Program-made: the position numbers and the translations under genes
The notes under the pieces: model-generated
Database searches by the model: none
Seen by the model: only the letters and a program-made list of their open reading frames with translations
Told to the model about the DNA's origin: nothing
Part shown: positions 55,132-64,000 of the stretch, one piece after another
How positions within the stretch are numbered: the first letter of the stretch is position 1
Layout: each line of letters starts with the position of its first letter
Origin: Proales similis
Lineage: Eukaryota > Rotifera > Eurotatoria > Ploima > Proalidae
NCBI GenBank assembly: GCA_019059635.1
Contig: JAGVRJ010000004.1
Span: 2,604,001-2,668,000 of the forward strand
Reading direction: 5' to 3'
DNA: 64,000 bases

Positions 55132-56557
55132 CTTGGCTCCTACTTGCGGCAGGCTCTCATAAAAAGTCTAAAAAAATGCTTGCAACGATCGGCCCTCTCT
55201 AGTTTAAATAGAGAAGCGATTGCAAATCAACAGAATGTTTACTGATCTCTGACTCATTCAATGGATGACTGGATGGCTGGCTCAGCGACGCTCATGCACA
55301 CGCGCTGCTCTGATGCGGCTCTCATCGGACGCGACCGCAATTTATATATTTTGACGTCTCACACTTCTCCCTCTCCTCCCTTCCTCCCTCCCTTTTCTCT
55401 CTCTCTCTCTCTCGCTTTCATGAATTCTCGATCGTGTTTCAATTAATTTTTTCCATTTTCTCTCTCTAAAAAAAAAGTTGCAATTCTTTTCTTCGCTCTC
55501 ACTCTCTCGCTTTTTGATGATTTTTCGATTTTTGCTGCGCCATGCCGCCGCTTACTCACTTGGTGTGTGATGATTGTAAAGCCGACGACGATGCAGACCA
55601 CGACGAACATGACTGAATCGCGCATTTGAAAGCTGTTGTGAACTGAATCGCGCATGCAAGAGAACAAACCAAAACACAGGCGCGCAAATTCAATTTTTTC
55701 TTCCTCAACTTGATAGAGACGAGCGAGCGAGTGAGAAATTTGACGCATAGAGGCAGCCAAACAAATCAGAAAAGAGATTGCGCATGTACATGTGTGTGTG
55801 TGTGTGTGTGTGTGTTGATTTCAAAGCCGATTGAACATGTACTGTCACTGTGTGGACAATCACAACAAAATCCATATGCACATGTGTGTGTGTGTCGATA
55901 GGCAAGGAAGCAAGCGAGTGGACGCTCTTGACGAATTTCAAATTCATTTTCTTTAATTTATTTTTTTCTGTTGTTGATTTATAGAGTTCTATAGAGTTCA
56001 GAATGAGAGAGAGAGAGAGAGCTAGAGAGGGAGGGCAGGCTGAATGTTTGAATTCAAGAACATTTAAACACGTTCAAGTCAAGTTCGCTGATTCGCCGCC
56101 TCGATTGGCGATCGATGAATTGACTTTGTTGCCGATTGGCTCATGTCCCGCCTCCGCGTCTTTTCTTTCTAAGCTTAAACAATTATTGCGTTCTCCGAAT
56201 CATCTACTGCGCGTCCCATTCTTTTTCTTTTGCTTTCTTTATTTTGCAAACAATCATTCAGCATAAGATCGAAAATAAAAAAGAGACAGCCGTCACAGCG
56301 AGCGTGATGAGCGAATGCGAGCTGCCACAGCCTGGTCGAGTCGAGCCGCTGCTGGTGCGCCTCTGTTCGCTTGACTTGCACAAATTGAATATTTCATTGG
56401 GCAATCGCTCATACCAAAATCGATGCTTCTCACGCCACTCTCTGGCCAGATCTGAATCCAAGCGTGTCCTTGACGAATCCAATTTGAGTACATGCTCGCT
56501 CTCGTTCAGCTTGAATCTGCTCCATTCATTGGCGCTCGGTTCTCTTTTTGTTTAAAT
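55132..56557. other. Intergenic region with microsatellites and a possible tiny exon
   Basis: Contains TC and GT runs (about 55398-55412, 55793-55816, 55881-55895), a GA run (56008-56021), a 14-nt direct repeat ACTGAATCGCGCAT near 55614 and 55642, and the small exon-like ORF listed separately. No other gene is supported. Confidence 0.4.
55560..55625 (-). CDS. Possible first exon of a small single-pass membrane peptide
   Basis: From ATG 55625 the frame reads MRDSVMF followed by a strongly hydrophobic helix (VVVCIVVGFTII) and then THQ, ending in a near-perfect donor (CAA|GTGAGTAAG). An upstream in-frame ATG gives a second MRDSV word, produced by a 14-nt direct repeat. The next exon is not identified; it could be a 5' exon of the unidentified gene at 52.6-55.1 kb or an independent micropeptide. 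Confidence 0.25.
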
Positions 56558-58825
56558 TTATTCAAGTTTAAACCATGAAACATGCAATGGATCATACCCG
56601 AATTTGGCAAAGTTGGCCCAATATTTCATCATTCGCCTGCTCAGCTGGTAGTCCTCGCTCGAGTAGTTGTAAAAGTAGGTCAAATTGTCCTTGACCGCGA
56701 TCAGATTGGCCTCGCTGAGCACCGGCAGGCCGAAGACAAAGTCGAGCTCGCTGAAATGAGGCACTGCGCTCGAGTTGAGCTTTTCGTACGCGTGCGCAAA
56801 CTCCTGTCTGTAGAGGCTCATTTGGTCGAGCAGGTAGTTGAGCGACGCCTTGTGTGCGAACGAGTAAACAAATGTGCGCGCCTTGTCCTCTCTGAGCAGC
56901 TGAGGTATCATTGGCAGCACAAAGTCGTAGTCCGATATGATCTCGAGCAGGTCGATGTTGTTCCTGATCTTGCTCAGACGGTCGACCTCCTCGTCCGTTC
57001 GGTTGTGCTCGTCGATTGAGTAAAACTGAAGCACCGCACGCCTCATGCATCTATTCACTTGGCTGTCGGAGTGAAACAGGCCGAGTTTGTCGATCAGTTG
57101 TTTGGTGTGGCCCAGAGCTGCCGATTGGATGAGCGCATGCTCCACAATGCGACTCAAATCGTACTCGTGCAGAATGAAGTAGAACGACTCGTGTGATGTC
57201 ACGCCCACAAGTGTGTCGATGTGGTTGGCGGTCGACTGAATCAGATGATGGGGATGGCGCTCCAAGAGTTGGCCGTCCGCTCTGATCCGATGCAAATGGC
57301 TCGAGTCTTCGGTCATAATCGAGAGCTCTTTGATTCGGCCGTTGGACAGTTTGCCCTGATTTCTGTTGTTCAGGTGCCAGACGGCCGCGTCCACGCACCG
57401 TTTTATCTCGTTGACCACGAGCTGAGCGTTGTGCGGAATCGTCTGCAAAATGTCGTCGGCATCAATTTGCGCTTCATCTCGAGTGTAATAGTCGGCAAAG
57501 CAGCCGAGCAGCAGAGCAACCGACTCGGCCTGACGCTTCTCGATCATCGTCTGGACCAGTTCACATGCCAGACCGAGCTGGCTCTCGCGGTCATTGATGA
57601 ACATGAACAGCTCCATGCGACATTCTTGATGTTCCTCTGAGCGCGCGAACTTGTCCGTTAGCCGAACTCGATTATCTCGTTGTGTGAAAGCGTAATGTCG
57701 AATGAACTGCGACTCGTTGCGCGGCGCTTTGCTCTTCGAATGTGGTCGGCGGCCGCTTGTTGTTATGACCTTGAAAAATTCAGGCCATTCAAGTGAGTGC
57801 CAGAGCTTCAAATGGACGTAGTTCAGAATCGACTGCATCTCCTTTAGATCGAATATGTCAAAGTAGGCCAGCATGTGCTCGCCGACTTGGTCTATTCCGT
57901 TGGCCAGCATCAGCTCAAGCGAGCGTGACTGCAAACAGCTTTGCTTTTTACTCAACGAGCAGACGCTCTTGCTTATCCAGTTGGTCATTGTGTCGTTCAG
58001 AGTGAGAGCAAATGTGCTCTTTTGCATGTTCACTTGGCGAAGCGATTTGGACTGGCGTTTGAGCTCGTCCAATACAATTGTCTCGTACAGATAGGACCAG
58101 TGGGCCAAGACTGACCCGCTCTGGAGAATTACTCTATTGATGAGATGCCGCGTCTTGGGCGACATGGACAATGCCATCGCATCGCTCGAGCCGGCCGAAT
58201 GGCCCATCACAGTTATCGAGGCCGAATCGCAGCCAAGCTCGACGCAGTTTTTGTGCAGCCAGCCAAGCGCCTCTGCCTGATCCCATAGACCCAGATTGGA
58301 CTCTCTCTTTCCGTCGATGCTGAAAAAGCCGAGCAGGTCGAGACGGTAGTTGGGCATTACCACAATCACGTTCTCAGATGCGACCAGAGCAGACGGGTCA
58401 ATGTAGGACGACGAGCTGCCCGCGTTCGATCCTCCGTGGATGAAGAATATCGCCGTCAGGTTGTTTGCCCCGGCCGGCAGGTAAATATTCACCGTAAGAC
58501 AGTCGAACGACACATCGAACTTGTGCGGAATTTTAAAATTTCCGTAAAAATGGTGATTGAACATGAGCGGCTGAACACACGCCTTAGATTGGCTGCTATT
58601 CTGGACCTCTTGGTGGCGAGGAAAGCGTTCGATCGCTTCCGGCCTCTGAAAGGCGTACGGTGTTCGAGCGTAAGGAACGCCGAGCAGCTTGTGCACCCTC
58701 TTGTCGCCAATATTCACCTCGACTGGACGAAAATCGCCGCTGCTGAGCTGGTAAATTCGCTCTGACGACGAGCACACGTCCCCGATCAACAAAGTGAACA
58801 AGAGCCGCAACAGCACTTTTTTCAT
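56558..58825 (-). CDS. Carboxylesterase/cholinesterase-family protein with a large insertion
   Basis: Alpha/beta-hydrolase, secreted or luminal. Single exon. The start at 58825 gives a signal peptide (MKKVLLRLLFTLLIGDVCSS); an in-frame ATG at 58852 adds nine residues. Numbered from the longer form: GVPYARTP at 58-65, disulfide region FDCLTVNIYLP at 117-126, oxyanion loop HGGSNAGS at 139-146, nucleophile elbow GHSAGS with Ser219, acid loop GVTSHESFYFI with Glu555, and His699 in VPHFSELDFVFGLP. The whole triad is present, so it may be catalytically active, unlike neuroligins. Between Ser219 and Glu555 there are 336 residues, against about 127 in Torpedo acetylcholinesterase, so about 200 extra residues are inserted. 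The C-terminus stops directly after YWANFAKFGYDP with no membrane helix or tail. Confidence 0.85.
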   Translation of the reverse strand: MKKVLLRLLFTLLIGDVCSSSERIYQLSSGDFRPVEVNIGDKRVHKLLGVPYARTPYAFQRPEAIERFPRHQEVQNSSQSKACVQPLMFNHHFYGNFKIPHKFDVSFDCLTVNIYLPAGANNLTAIFFIHGGSNAGSSSSYIDPSALVASENVIVVMPNYRLDLLGFFSIDGKRESNLGLWDQAEALGWLHKNCVELGCDSASITVMGHSAGSSDAMALSMSPKTRHLINRVILQSGSVLAHWSYLYETIVLDELKRQSKSLRQVNMQKSTFALTLNDTMTNWISKSVCSLSKKQSCLQSRSLELMLANGIDQVGEHMLAYFDIFDLKEMQSILNYVHLKLWHSLEWPEFFKVITTSGRRPHSKSKAPRNESQFIRHYAFTQRDNRVRLTDKFARSEEHQECRMELFMFINDRESQLGLACELVQTMIEKRQAESVALLLGCFADYYTRDEAQIDADDILQTIPHNAQLVVNEIKRCVDAAVWHLNNRNQGKLSNGRIKELSIMTEDSSHLHRIRADGQLLERHPHHLIQSTANHIDTLVGVTSHESFYFILHEYDLSRIVEHALIQSAALGHTKQLIDKLGLFHSDSQVNRCMRRAVLQFYSIDEHNRTDEEVDRLSKIRNNIDLLEIISDYDFVLPMIPQLLREDKARTFVYSFAHKASLNYLLDQMSLYRQEFAHAYEKLNSSAVPHFSELDFVFGLPVLSEANLIAVKDNLTYFYNYSSEDYQLSRRMMKYWANFAKFGYDPLHVSWFKLE

Positions 58826-59765
58826 CTTTTTGCAATTCTTTTCTCTCTGCAATACTCTATTTGTAGTTGCGTGTAAATGGCATAGAGCCCAAGTTTAGAT
58901 CACAGCTCTGGTCGGCTAAAAGCCAGTTTTCAATTTTCCCAGCAGAGAGTAGAACGCCATATGCATTGGCAAGGCCTGACAGACGGCCAGAAGCGCAAAC
59001 TCAGCAACACACTGTTGCATCATGAGCATGAATGCATGAGCATAAAATCGATCATCGGATTGTGTTGTTTCCACTCGAACAGGTCGATTTGGACCTCAAA
59101 GAGCAAGCCGAGCAGTCAACAGCAACTTAGACAGCGTATTTTGTAGCCGTGGCCCATTGAATCTACTCGAACGAGCAAAGGAATTCATTTTCACAAAGCA
59201 TCTGCTTTTAAAGTTAAAACGGCTGGATGCGAGATTTTCAGGCATGAGTTGGCCGAACGCCTTCTGCTCTGCGCGCTCTCTTCAGGTCTCTGTGTTCTTT
59301 TCACTGTGCTGTCGGTCGTGTGGCCCATAACTCATCGGCTGCCTCTCTTTTCCCAACATCTTAAGCTCTTAAGCTCTCTTTCTCTTCTCTTGGGCTGTTA
59401 GGCAACGCTGCGTCATCTTCTCCAGGATCGATAATGACATTATGCCAGCCCGATTTATTTACGTCCACGTACGCGTCTTTCTATTTATGCTTGCCGATTC
59501 CGACAGCAAATTCCGAGTCAGAGTCCAATTCTCCTTTTTGGAGCAAAACGAGCCAAGGCTAAATATCAAGCCTAGGAGAGATTCGGACGGACAGAGAGAA
59601 ATGAAAAGCAGAATTTAGAAGGAAAAGTGCACAATTTATTTAGAGTTTTTGCTTTTTGTTTTCGAAATATTACAAATGTAGAATGAGGACTGGATAGGAT
59701 AGAAGATTTCGGCTGAACTAGACGACGACGCACAGAGGCGGTCTAGTGACGGTCTAGTGAGCAGT
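58826..59765. other. Intergenic region
   Basis: About 940 nt upstream of the esterase gene (-) and downstream of the small Lys/Gly-rich gene (-). The 3' part has TTTATTT at about 59636, a candidate minus-strand poly(A) signal. No gene is supported. Confidence 0.4.
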
Positions 59766-59888
59766 TTACTTGCCCTTGCCGCCTTTGCCTCCCTTGGCCT
59801 GCTTGCTGTCGTCAGCAGCGGGCTTCGATCCCTGATTGTCCTTGGTGGCTTTGGCCTCCTTGCCGGCTTGTTTTCCTCCCTTCGACAT
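59766..59888 (-). CDS. Tiny Lys/Gly-rich hydrophilic protein, possible stress protein
   Basis: 40 residues, single exon, starting MSKGGKQAGKEAK and ending KGGKGGKGK. It has almost no hydrophobic residue and is rich in Lys, Gly, Ala and Asp, like hydrophilins or small LEA-type proteins. A minus-strand TATAAATA (59965-59972) lies about 80 nt before the ATG and a GAAnnTTC dyad a further 27 nt upstream, so a heat-shock-type promoter is plausible. The N-terminus resembles that of the neighbouring gene at 60313-60528 (MTGKGGK). A homologue cannot be named. Confidence 0.55.
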   Translation of the reverse strand: MSKGGKQAGKEAKATKDNQGSKPAADDSKQAKGGKGGKGK

Positions 59889-59964
59889 GGTTCTCCTGGT
59901 TTTTGTCTCAAACGAATTAAATTGCTCTGCTTGCGATGTTACTCTTCAGCTAATCCTTCAGCTC

Positions 59965-59972
59965 TATTTATA
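59965..59972 (-). promoter_or_regulatory. TATA box of the 40-residue hydrophilic protein gene
   Basis: Minus-strand TATAAATA; predicted start site near 59938, leader about 50 nt. Confidence 0.55.
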
Positions 59973-59998
59973 CGGGTGTTTAGCGATGCGCACATTCA

Positions 59999-60006
59999 GA
60001 AAATTC
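59999..60006. promoter_or_regulatory. Heat-shock-element-like dyad
   Basis: AGAAAATTCT contains GAAnnTTC, two inverted HSF binding units, 27 nt upstream of the TATA box of the small hydrophilic gene. A further TTC at 59995 is out of the 5-nt register. A single dyad can occur by chance. Confidence 0.4.
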
Positions 60007-60312
60007 TAGCTATAGTTAGCGGACAAACTCGCTCCTCTCGCATTAGGATTCATTCTGTAGTGCTCTTTGCTACAACTAGCGTAGTATGCGTAGAGAGTTT
60101 TCGATAGCACCGAGCGCCTCTCAGCAACGCTCTACTTTCTTCTTAGTCCCACTACACAGCACCTTCTTTCAATGAGACAACCGGTTATGTCATGCGCTTG
60201 TCAAAAAATAATTTATTTCTGCCTCATTTGGGCGGCTACATTTTGCTGTTCGATGCCAATCGATACCAACAGAAAGAACAGTAGCAAATTAGAAGAAAAA
60301 AACGGGATGAAT
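60007..60312. other. Intergenic region between two small stress-type genes
   Basis: Promoter side of the 40-residue gene and 3' side of the SMP-like gene (AATAAT/TTTATT near 60209-60217). Nothing else is seen. Confidence 0.4.
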
Positions 60313-60528
60313 TCATTTTTTGGACGGCTCATTCCTGGCCGCTGCAGCTGAAGAGCGCGACTTGAATCCGGCATCGCCGCCAGTTCGATCGACATTCGAT
60401 TGAATGCGAGAGGCCGCCTCCCGGGTCATTGGGGTGCTTTTTGACGACGCTCCGTGAGATCCAGACGCGCTTCCTACCGACTTTGAGTGGCCGCCACTAC
60501 CGCCTGTTTTTCCTCCTTTTCCAGTCAT
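60313..60528 (-). CDS. Small hydrophilic protein with seed-maturation-protein-like motif
   Basis: About 71 residues from ATG 60528 (MTGKGGKTGGSGG); an in-frame ATG at 60555 would add nine residues, but the TATA box at 60581-60587 predicts a transcript start near 60555, so the inner ATG is preferred. A Gly/Ser-rich half is followed by TREAASRIQSNVDRTGGDAG and FKSRSSAAAARN. The word T.EAASRIQS resembles the SMP motif (seed maturation protein, LEA group) also found in small stress proteins of fungi and some animals. No hydrophobic segment. It looks like a desiccation/stress hydrophilin; this is inference from composition and motif. Confidence 0.6.
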   Translation of the reverse strand: MTGKGGKTGGSGGHSKSVGSASGSHGASSKSTPMTREAASRIQSNVDRTGGDAGFKSRSSAAAARNEPSKK

Positions 60529-60580
60529 TTCTCGCTGCTTGCTCTGACTACTCACTTTGGCTTCTCGTTCATCCGCTTTC

Positions 60581-60587
60581 TTTTATA
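60581..60587 (-). promoter_or_regulatory. TATA box of the SMP-like gene
   Basis: Minus-strand TATAAAA. It lies only about 26 nt before the ATG at 60555 and about 53 nt before that at 60528, which decides for the inner start. Confidence 0.55.
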
Positions 60588-60955
60588 CTCGACTTATGGC
60601 GCAGTTGATTGCTGATAGGAGCGGCGTCGCTCAAATTCCATATCTCTCCTGAATCCGCTTTGAACCAAATTAGACTCGTGGGTCAGGCCACTCTTTCTTT
60701 TCTTCATTTCTAACGCCCACAAATGAGACTTTTGTCTGATAAGGATTGAACTTATCGTTTAGAGACAGAGGTCTTGGAAAGGATTGGACGGCGGCGACCA
60801 TTTTGAGAAATTTTTATTTTTGCATCTTAGAATAGAGCAATTGCGCAGTTCACATTTCAAGTGTTGCTCATCGCTCACTCTAACGTGATTCAAAGCGATA
60901 AAAACCACCGAGTGCACTGATGATTAGAAAGAGACTTCAATTCTAGAGCAGCCGA
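60588..60955. other. Intergenic region
   Basis: Upstream of the SMP-like gene and downstream of the lectin gene, both minus strand. TTTTTATTTTTG at about 60812 could serve the lectin 3' end. No HSE is seen here. Confidence 0.4.
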
Positions 60956-61392
60956 TCATTCGCAAATGAAACTCGCGCCAAAGTGTTTGTAAATGCCCAC
61001 ACACGGGTCGGGGAGGAAGCTGCCGTGACCGATTTTAAAGTCGCACCTGGACTTGCCGTTGCAGAACTGCGCCACTCTCAAGGTCGTGTCTGGCCTCGAC
61101 GGGCACATCTTATGGCTGTTGGGCCCAGGGCAGACGGTTGTTAGCCGACGCCCGTAGAAAGCTGAAACAATGCGAATCCTTCCGCATTTGCAATTGATGG
61201 CTGCAAGCTTGTCATCACAGCTGCCGACAACGCTCACTTGACAAAGAAAGAGATAGTCGAGCTTGTCAAAATAGTCCATTCAAACGGAACCATACCTGTG
61301 TTAGTTGAATTAGCCGAATTGGCGGTGACTGCGTTCAAGAGCATTGCGATGAGAAACAAGGCGAGTGGCCAGTGCCGAGCAAGCAAATTCAT
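60956..61392 (-). CDS. Secreted SUEL-type (D-galactoside/L-rhamnose-binding) lectin
   Basis: Two exons. Exon 1 from ATG 61392 encodes the signal peptide (MNLLARHWPLALFLIAMLLNAV). The intron (GTATGG...TCAAG) joins a single lectin domain of about 87 residues: GSCDDKLAAINCKCGRIRIVSAFYGRR, then CPGPNSHKMC, ..RVAQFCNGKSRCDF and DPCVGIYKHFGASFICE, ending in TGA. The cysteine spacing and the AxYGR, DPC.G..K and Y..C words are those of the SUEL fold, found in egg lectins and in latrophilin. There is no membrane helix, so a soluble lectin. About 117 residues. An AT-rich TATTTAAA about 53 nt upstream may act as TATA box. Confidence 0.88.
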
Positions 61393-61743
61393 TTTAGTCA
61401 AGTTTGCCTCTATGAATCGATCAACTAGTTGAATTGAAGAGGCTTTAAATAAGCTCACTCACAGAGAGGCAAGACCTTGAAATTGGCTAATTTGACCTGA
61501 TTCGATGACAATCGTCCTAAACGAGGACACCACCGGCGCACAAGAGAGAGAGAGACATCGAGAGAGAAAAAGAAAGAGTAAAGGGAGCAGAAGGTAAACG
61601 AGAAACAGGTTTATTCTTCAGCTATCAAATCGGGTGAGCAGGAAAACTGTCAAGTGCCAGGCAGATAGAACATGGAAGCGAATATAAATTCAAGGCAGCT
61701 AATGATTTAAAGGCAAACACGCAGCTAAAAACGCACTGATCGC

Positions 61744-64000
61744 TTAATTGCGAGCGGAGGCTTCATAAAGTTGTTGAAGAGTCTCGGCCGAGTCTATTGG
61801 CGATGAGGAGAGATTGTGGATGCTGTTGATTATATCGTAGCAAATCTCCTCGTTGACATACGAGTCGTGTTTGTAGGTCGGATGGCGCTTCACTAGTTGG
61901 CGAATCCAGCTGGCCGCAGTGTTCAAGCGGCCGCTCGCACGATACTCGAACATTTTGAGATATTCGTCGATTTTGGCTCTGCTCTCGACGGCCAAGTCAG
62001 ACTGGCTGTCGAGGTATTGACGAATAAGCGGCAGAATTCCGACAAATTCAGCGCTGCCGTTCATTATCTCGTCTATGCTCATCTCTCTTAGGTCAGCGCT
62101 GCTCTTTGAGAGCAGATCGGTGCGGAAGTAGAAGCGCTCGCTCTTGCACGCGTCTCGTTTGCATGCACGTTGCATGTTCTCGTCCAGCTTAGTGATCGGT
62201 ATTAGCGTGTTGAGGTCCTCTCTGGCGGCCAGCAAGCGAGCCAGCAGGATGATCAGAACGTTGAAGGCAGCATTCTCAAAGTCGGTCAACTGCAGCTCGG
62301 TCGGTCTGAACTCAATTCTCCAGCCAATCTTCTCAGACGGAGGAGGCTTGAAGCGTAGCATTCGCCAGTTGGTGTTGATCAGCAGCTCAATGAGCGAGGC
62401 CTCGCCCTCGGCCGGCTCGTTCTCGATCAGTTTCTTTTTGGCGACCAACAGCGGATCTCTGATCATCAATGAGGCGAAATGCTTGGCCAAGTTGTCGCCT
62501 ATTTGCATCTGGCTCAGCTTCTCGTACGCCTCCTGGTCGAATGGAAAGTCGAAATCGTTGTACTCTGTGCTCTCGTCCGACACGTATGTCTCCATGGTGT
62601 CGAAACGGGCTCGTTTAAGCAAATGCCTGCCATCGGGCAGCGGCAACTCTTGACCGAGTTCGAACGGACTTCGATCGTCGGCCGCCTGTTTAATCACATT
62701 CCATCGACAGTCAATGTCGGCCAAGTAACCTTTCCAGATGGGCGAGCAAGCGCTCAACGCCAGCACAATCGGCGTGAGGGGCGCAATCTGGTCGTAGACT
62801 CGTTGTGCTTCTTTTAAATTCTTCGCCTGAAACGTTACATGAATGCAGGAGCATCCGAAGCCGAACCCTTGACTAGAAGAAGCACAGAGCTCGTTAGACT
62901 AGTCGAATTGCCAATGAAGGGAAATGGAAAAATAAATCAAGTTGGCGAGAGAAAGCAGCGATTCATGAAGGCCCCTGGCGAATAGAACGTCGAAAGATTG
63001 CCTTTCAAAACCATGAGCTCAACTGGCAGTTTGAGGCTACTCCAAGAGTTTACTCCAAGTGCCTATCTCGGCTTATCGTGCAATCTACCAGCACGCCCGA
63101 GCTTTAAAGTTACGTTAAGTTACTGCTTTAAATTACTATTGGCTTGCATGCAGCATTCGGCTGAATAAAATTTGCAGAAGCTGATTAGCGGAATCAGCTG
63201 CTCGCTACAAAACTCGATCTAGCTACAAAATCGGCGCCTAGCAGCCTAATCTCACAAGGGCATAAGTAGCGTGGGTGGGGCACGGAGCTGACCAGCCTAA
63301 TGCGGGCAGCTAGACAGCAGACGTCAAGTAAAGCGGACAAGAACCTACCAGTCCATGTAAATGTAGTCTTCTCTTGCAGGCACTTGGTCACCGCCGCCAG
63401 GCAGCTGTGTAGCAGGGTCGACAAAAGGCTTGGGCGTGTTTGTGTCGTGGAAGATAGGCACATGAATGCGAGGTATGTCTCCGTGCCGGTCGATCATGTT
63501 GATTGTGGCGGTGATCATGAACGGCTCTTGCAAGATGGCCTCGTCCGGGAAAAAGAGCGAGCGAGTGAAACTCTGCTCCACCGGCTTCGGCTTGTAGATT
63601 GGCCAGGTGAAGTTCTCGCAGCCCAGTCGAGGAAAGCTGGTGATGGATAGAACGCGAGCATTGTCGCCCTCCAGCAGCGGATTAATGATGTCTCGTCTCA
63701 GCTTGAAATGAGCCTCAATCCGCGCCAGATCGTTTAGATCGTCGGTGTAGGGCGCGCTCGGTATTGTCTCGATCGTGTAGTTGTTGTACTCCTTGTGAAA
63801 TTCGACTGCACCTTGTTGACCGTCTTTGGTCAGCTGGTTGTAGACCTGATCGGCCTTGAGCAGCAGGTGGGCTCGTCTCTTCTCATGATCGAACTTCACC
63901 AAGCTGAACTCAATCTCGTCGCCGAACTTGAACGCAAAATTGTCCACGCTGCGATAAGTGTTCAGCAGCCAGACGAGCTCCTGAACAATGCGCTTCTTCA
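61744..64000 (-). CDS. GCLC: Glutamate-cysteine ligase catalytic subunit (5' end outside window)
   Basis: Joins glutamate and cysteine in the first, rate-limiting step of glutathione synthesis; cytosolic, ATP-dependent. The reading frame is open to the window edge (KKRIVQELVWLLNTYRSVD), so the true start lies further right, by few residues to judge from human GCLC. Motifs: FGDEIEFSLVKFDHE (with the metal-binding Glu), LTSFPRLGC type FPRLGCENFTWP, SLFFPDEAI, INVPIF-like VHVPIFHDTNTP, YIYMDWFGFGCSC across an intron, DQIAPLTPIVLALSACSP, DIDCRW, NWRMLRFKPPP and RIEFRPTELQLTDFEN. The C-terminal part is a little shorter than human. One intron of about 470 nt (62876-63346) is unusually long for the window. 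Intact as far as visible. Confidence 0.95.
62876..63346. other. Long intron of GCLC
   Basis: About 470 nt between the exon ending YIYMDW and the one starting GFGCSC. No coding or repeat feature is seen in it. Confidence 0.6.

Noticed and set aside
56308-56555. 82-residue ORF starting MSECELPQPG, + strand, next to the esterase gene
   Set aside because: No domain, no promoter or poly(A) evidence, and it reaches into the 3' side of the esterase gene; chance frame cannot be excluded.
1-64000. Transposable elements, CRISPR arrays, rRNA genes
   Set aside because: No reverse transcriptase, transposase, terminal repeats, regular spacer arrays or rRNA-like sequence were seen.

Overview
The window is nuclear DNA from a small, gene-dense animal. 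Genes are split by very short introns (mostly about 45-75 nt, GT-AG with a few GC-AG), AATAAA-type poly(A) signals follow several genes, and the gene set is metazoan: importin-13, RPL18, CCZ1, MAP kinase kinases, a lamin-like protein, SGSM-type RabGAP, neudesin-like protein, SAXO-type axonemal protein, cholinesterase-like protein, GCLC. About two dozen protein genes lie in 64 kb, roughly one per 2.7 kb. I cannot name the species. A SAXO-like gene argues for cilia or flagellated sperm, and the compactness fits a microscopic invertebrate (tardigrade- or rotifer-like scale), but this is inference. I see no transposon, rRNA, tRNA or CRISPR.

Layout. 1-9.2 kb: end of an unidentified gene (+), a DUF4211 nuclear protein (-), importin-13 (+) and RPL18 (-). 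9.9-21.9 kb: CCZ1 (+), a MAP kinase kinase (+) facing a receptor-like gene (-), a lamin-like intermediate filament gene (-) and a small membrane protein (+). 22-36.6 kb: a helical-repeat/SAM-like protein (-), SGSM (-), 3-methyladenine DNA glycosylase (+), a neudesin-like heme-binding protein (-), an Ldh2-family dehydrogenase (-), a tiny tail-anchored protein (-) and a propeller-like protein (+).

36.8-44.2 kb is the most unusual part. Three tandem genes on the + strand encode type I membrane proteins that share a C-terminal block of three EGF domains, one membrane segment and a short tail, but differ in the ectodomain: one has a cysteine/beta-rich ectodomain without WSC, two have three WSC domains each. 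The two WSC genes have almost identical last exons (about 670 nt with five substitutions and one 15-nt indel) while the rest of the genes has diverged strongly. This points to recent gene conversion or partial duplication.

44.4-48.8 kb holds a second MAP kinase kinase next to a second receptor of the same family as the pair at 12.5-15.8 kb. One of the two receptors seems to have lost its first membrane helix. 50-64 kb: a SAXO-like gene (+), an unidentified polyQ protein (-), a cholinesterase-family protein with a large insertion (-), two tiny hydrophilic stress-protein-like genes with TATA boxes (one with a heat-shock-element-like dyad upstream) (-), a secreted SUEL-type lectin (-) and the 3' part of GCLC (-), which runs off the right edge.

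Functional threads: membrane traffic through Rab GTPases (CCZ1, SGSM), nuclear import and structure (importin-13, lamin), stress/redox and repair (GCLC, MPG, small hydrophilins), and cell-surface recognition/signalling (WSC/EGF cluster, receptors, MAP2Ks, lectin).
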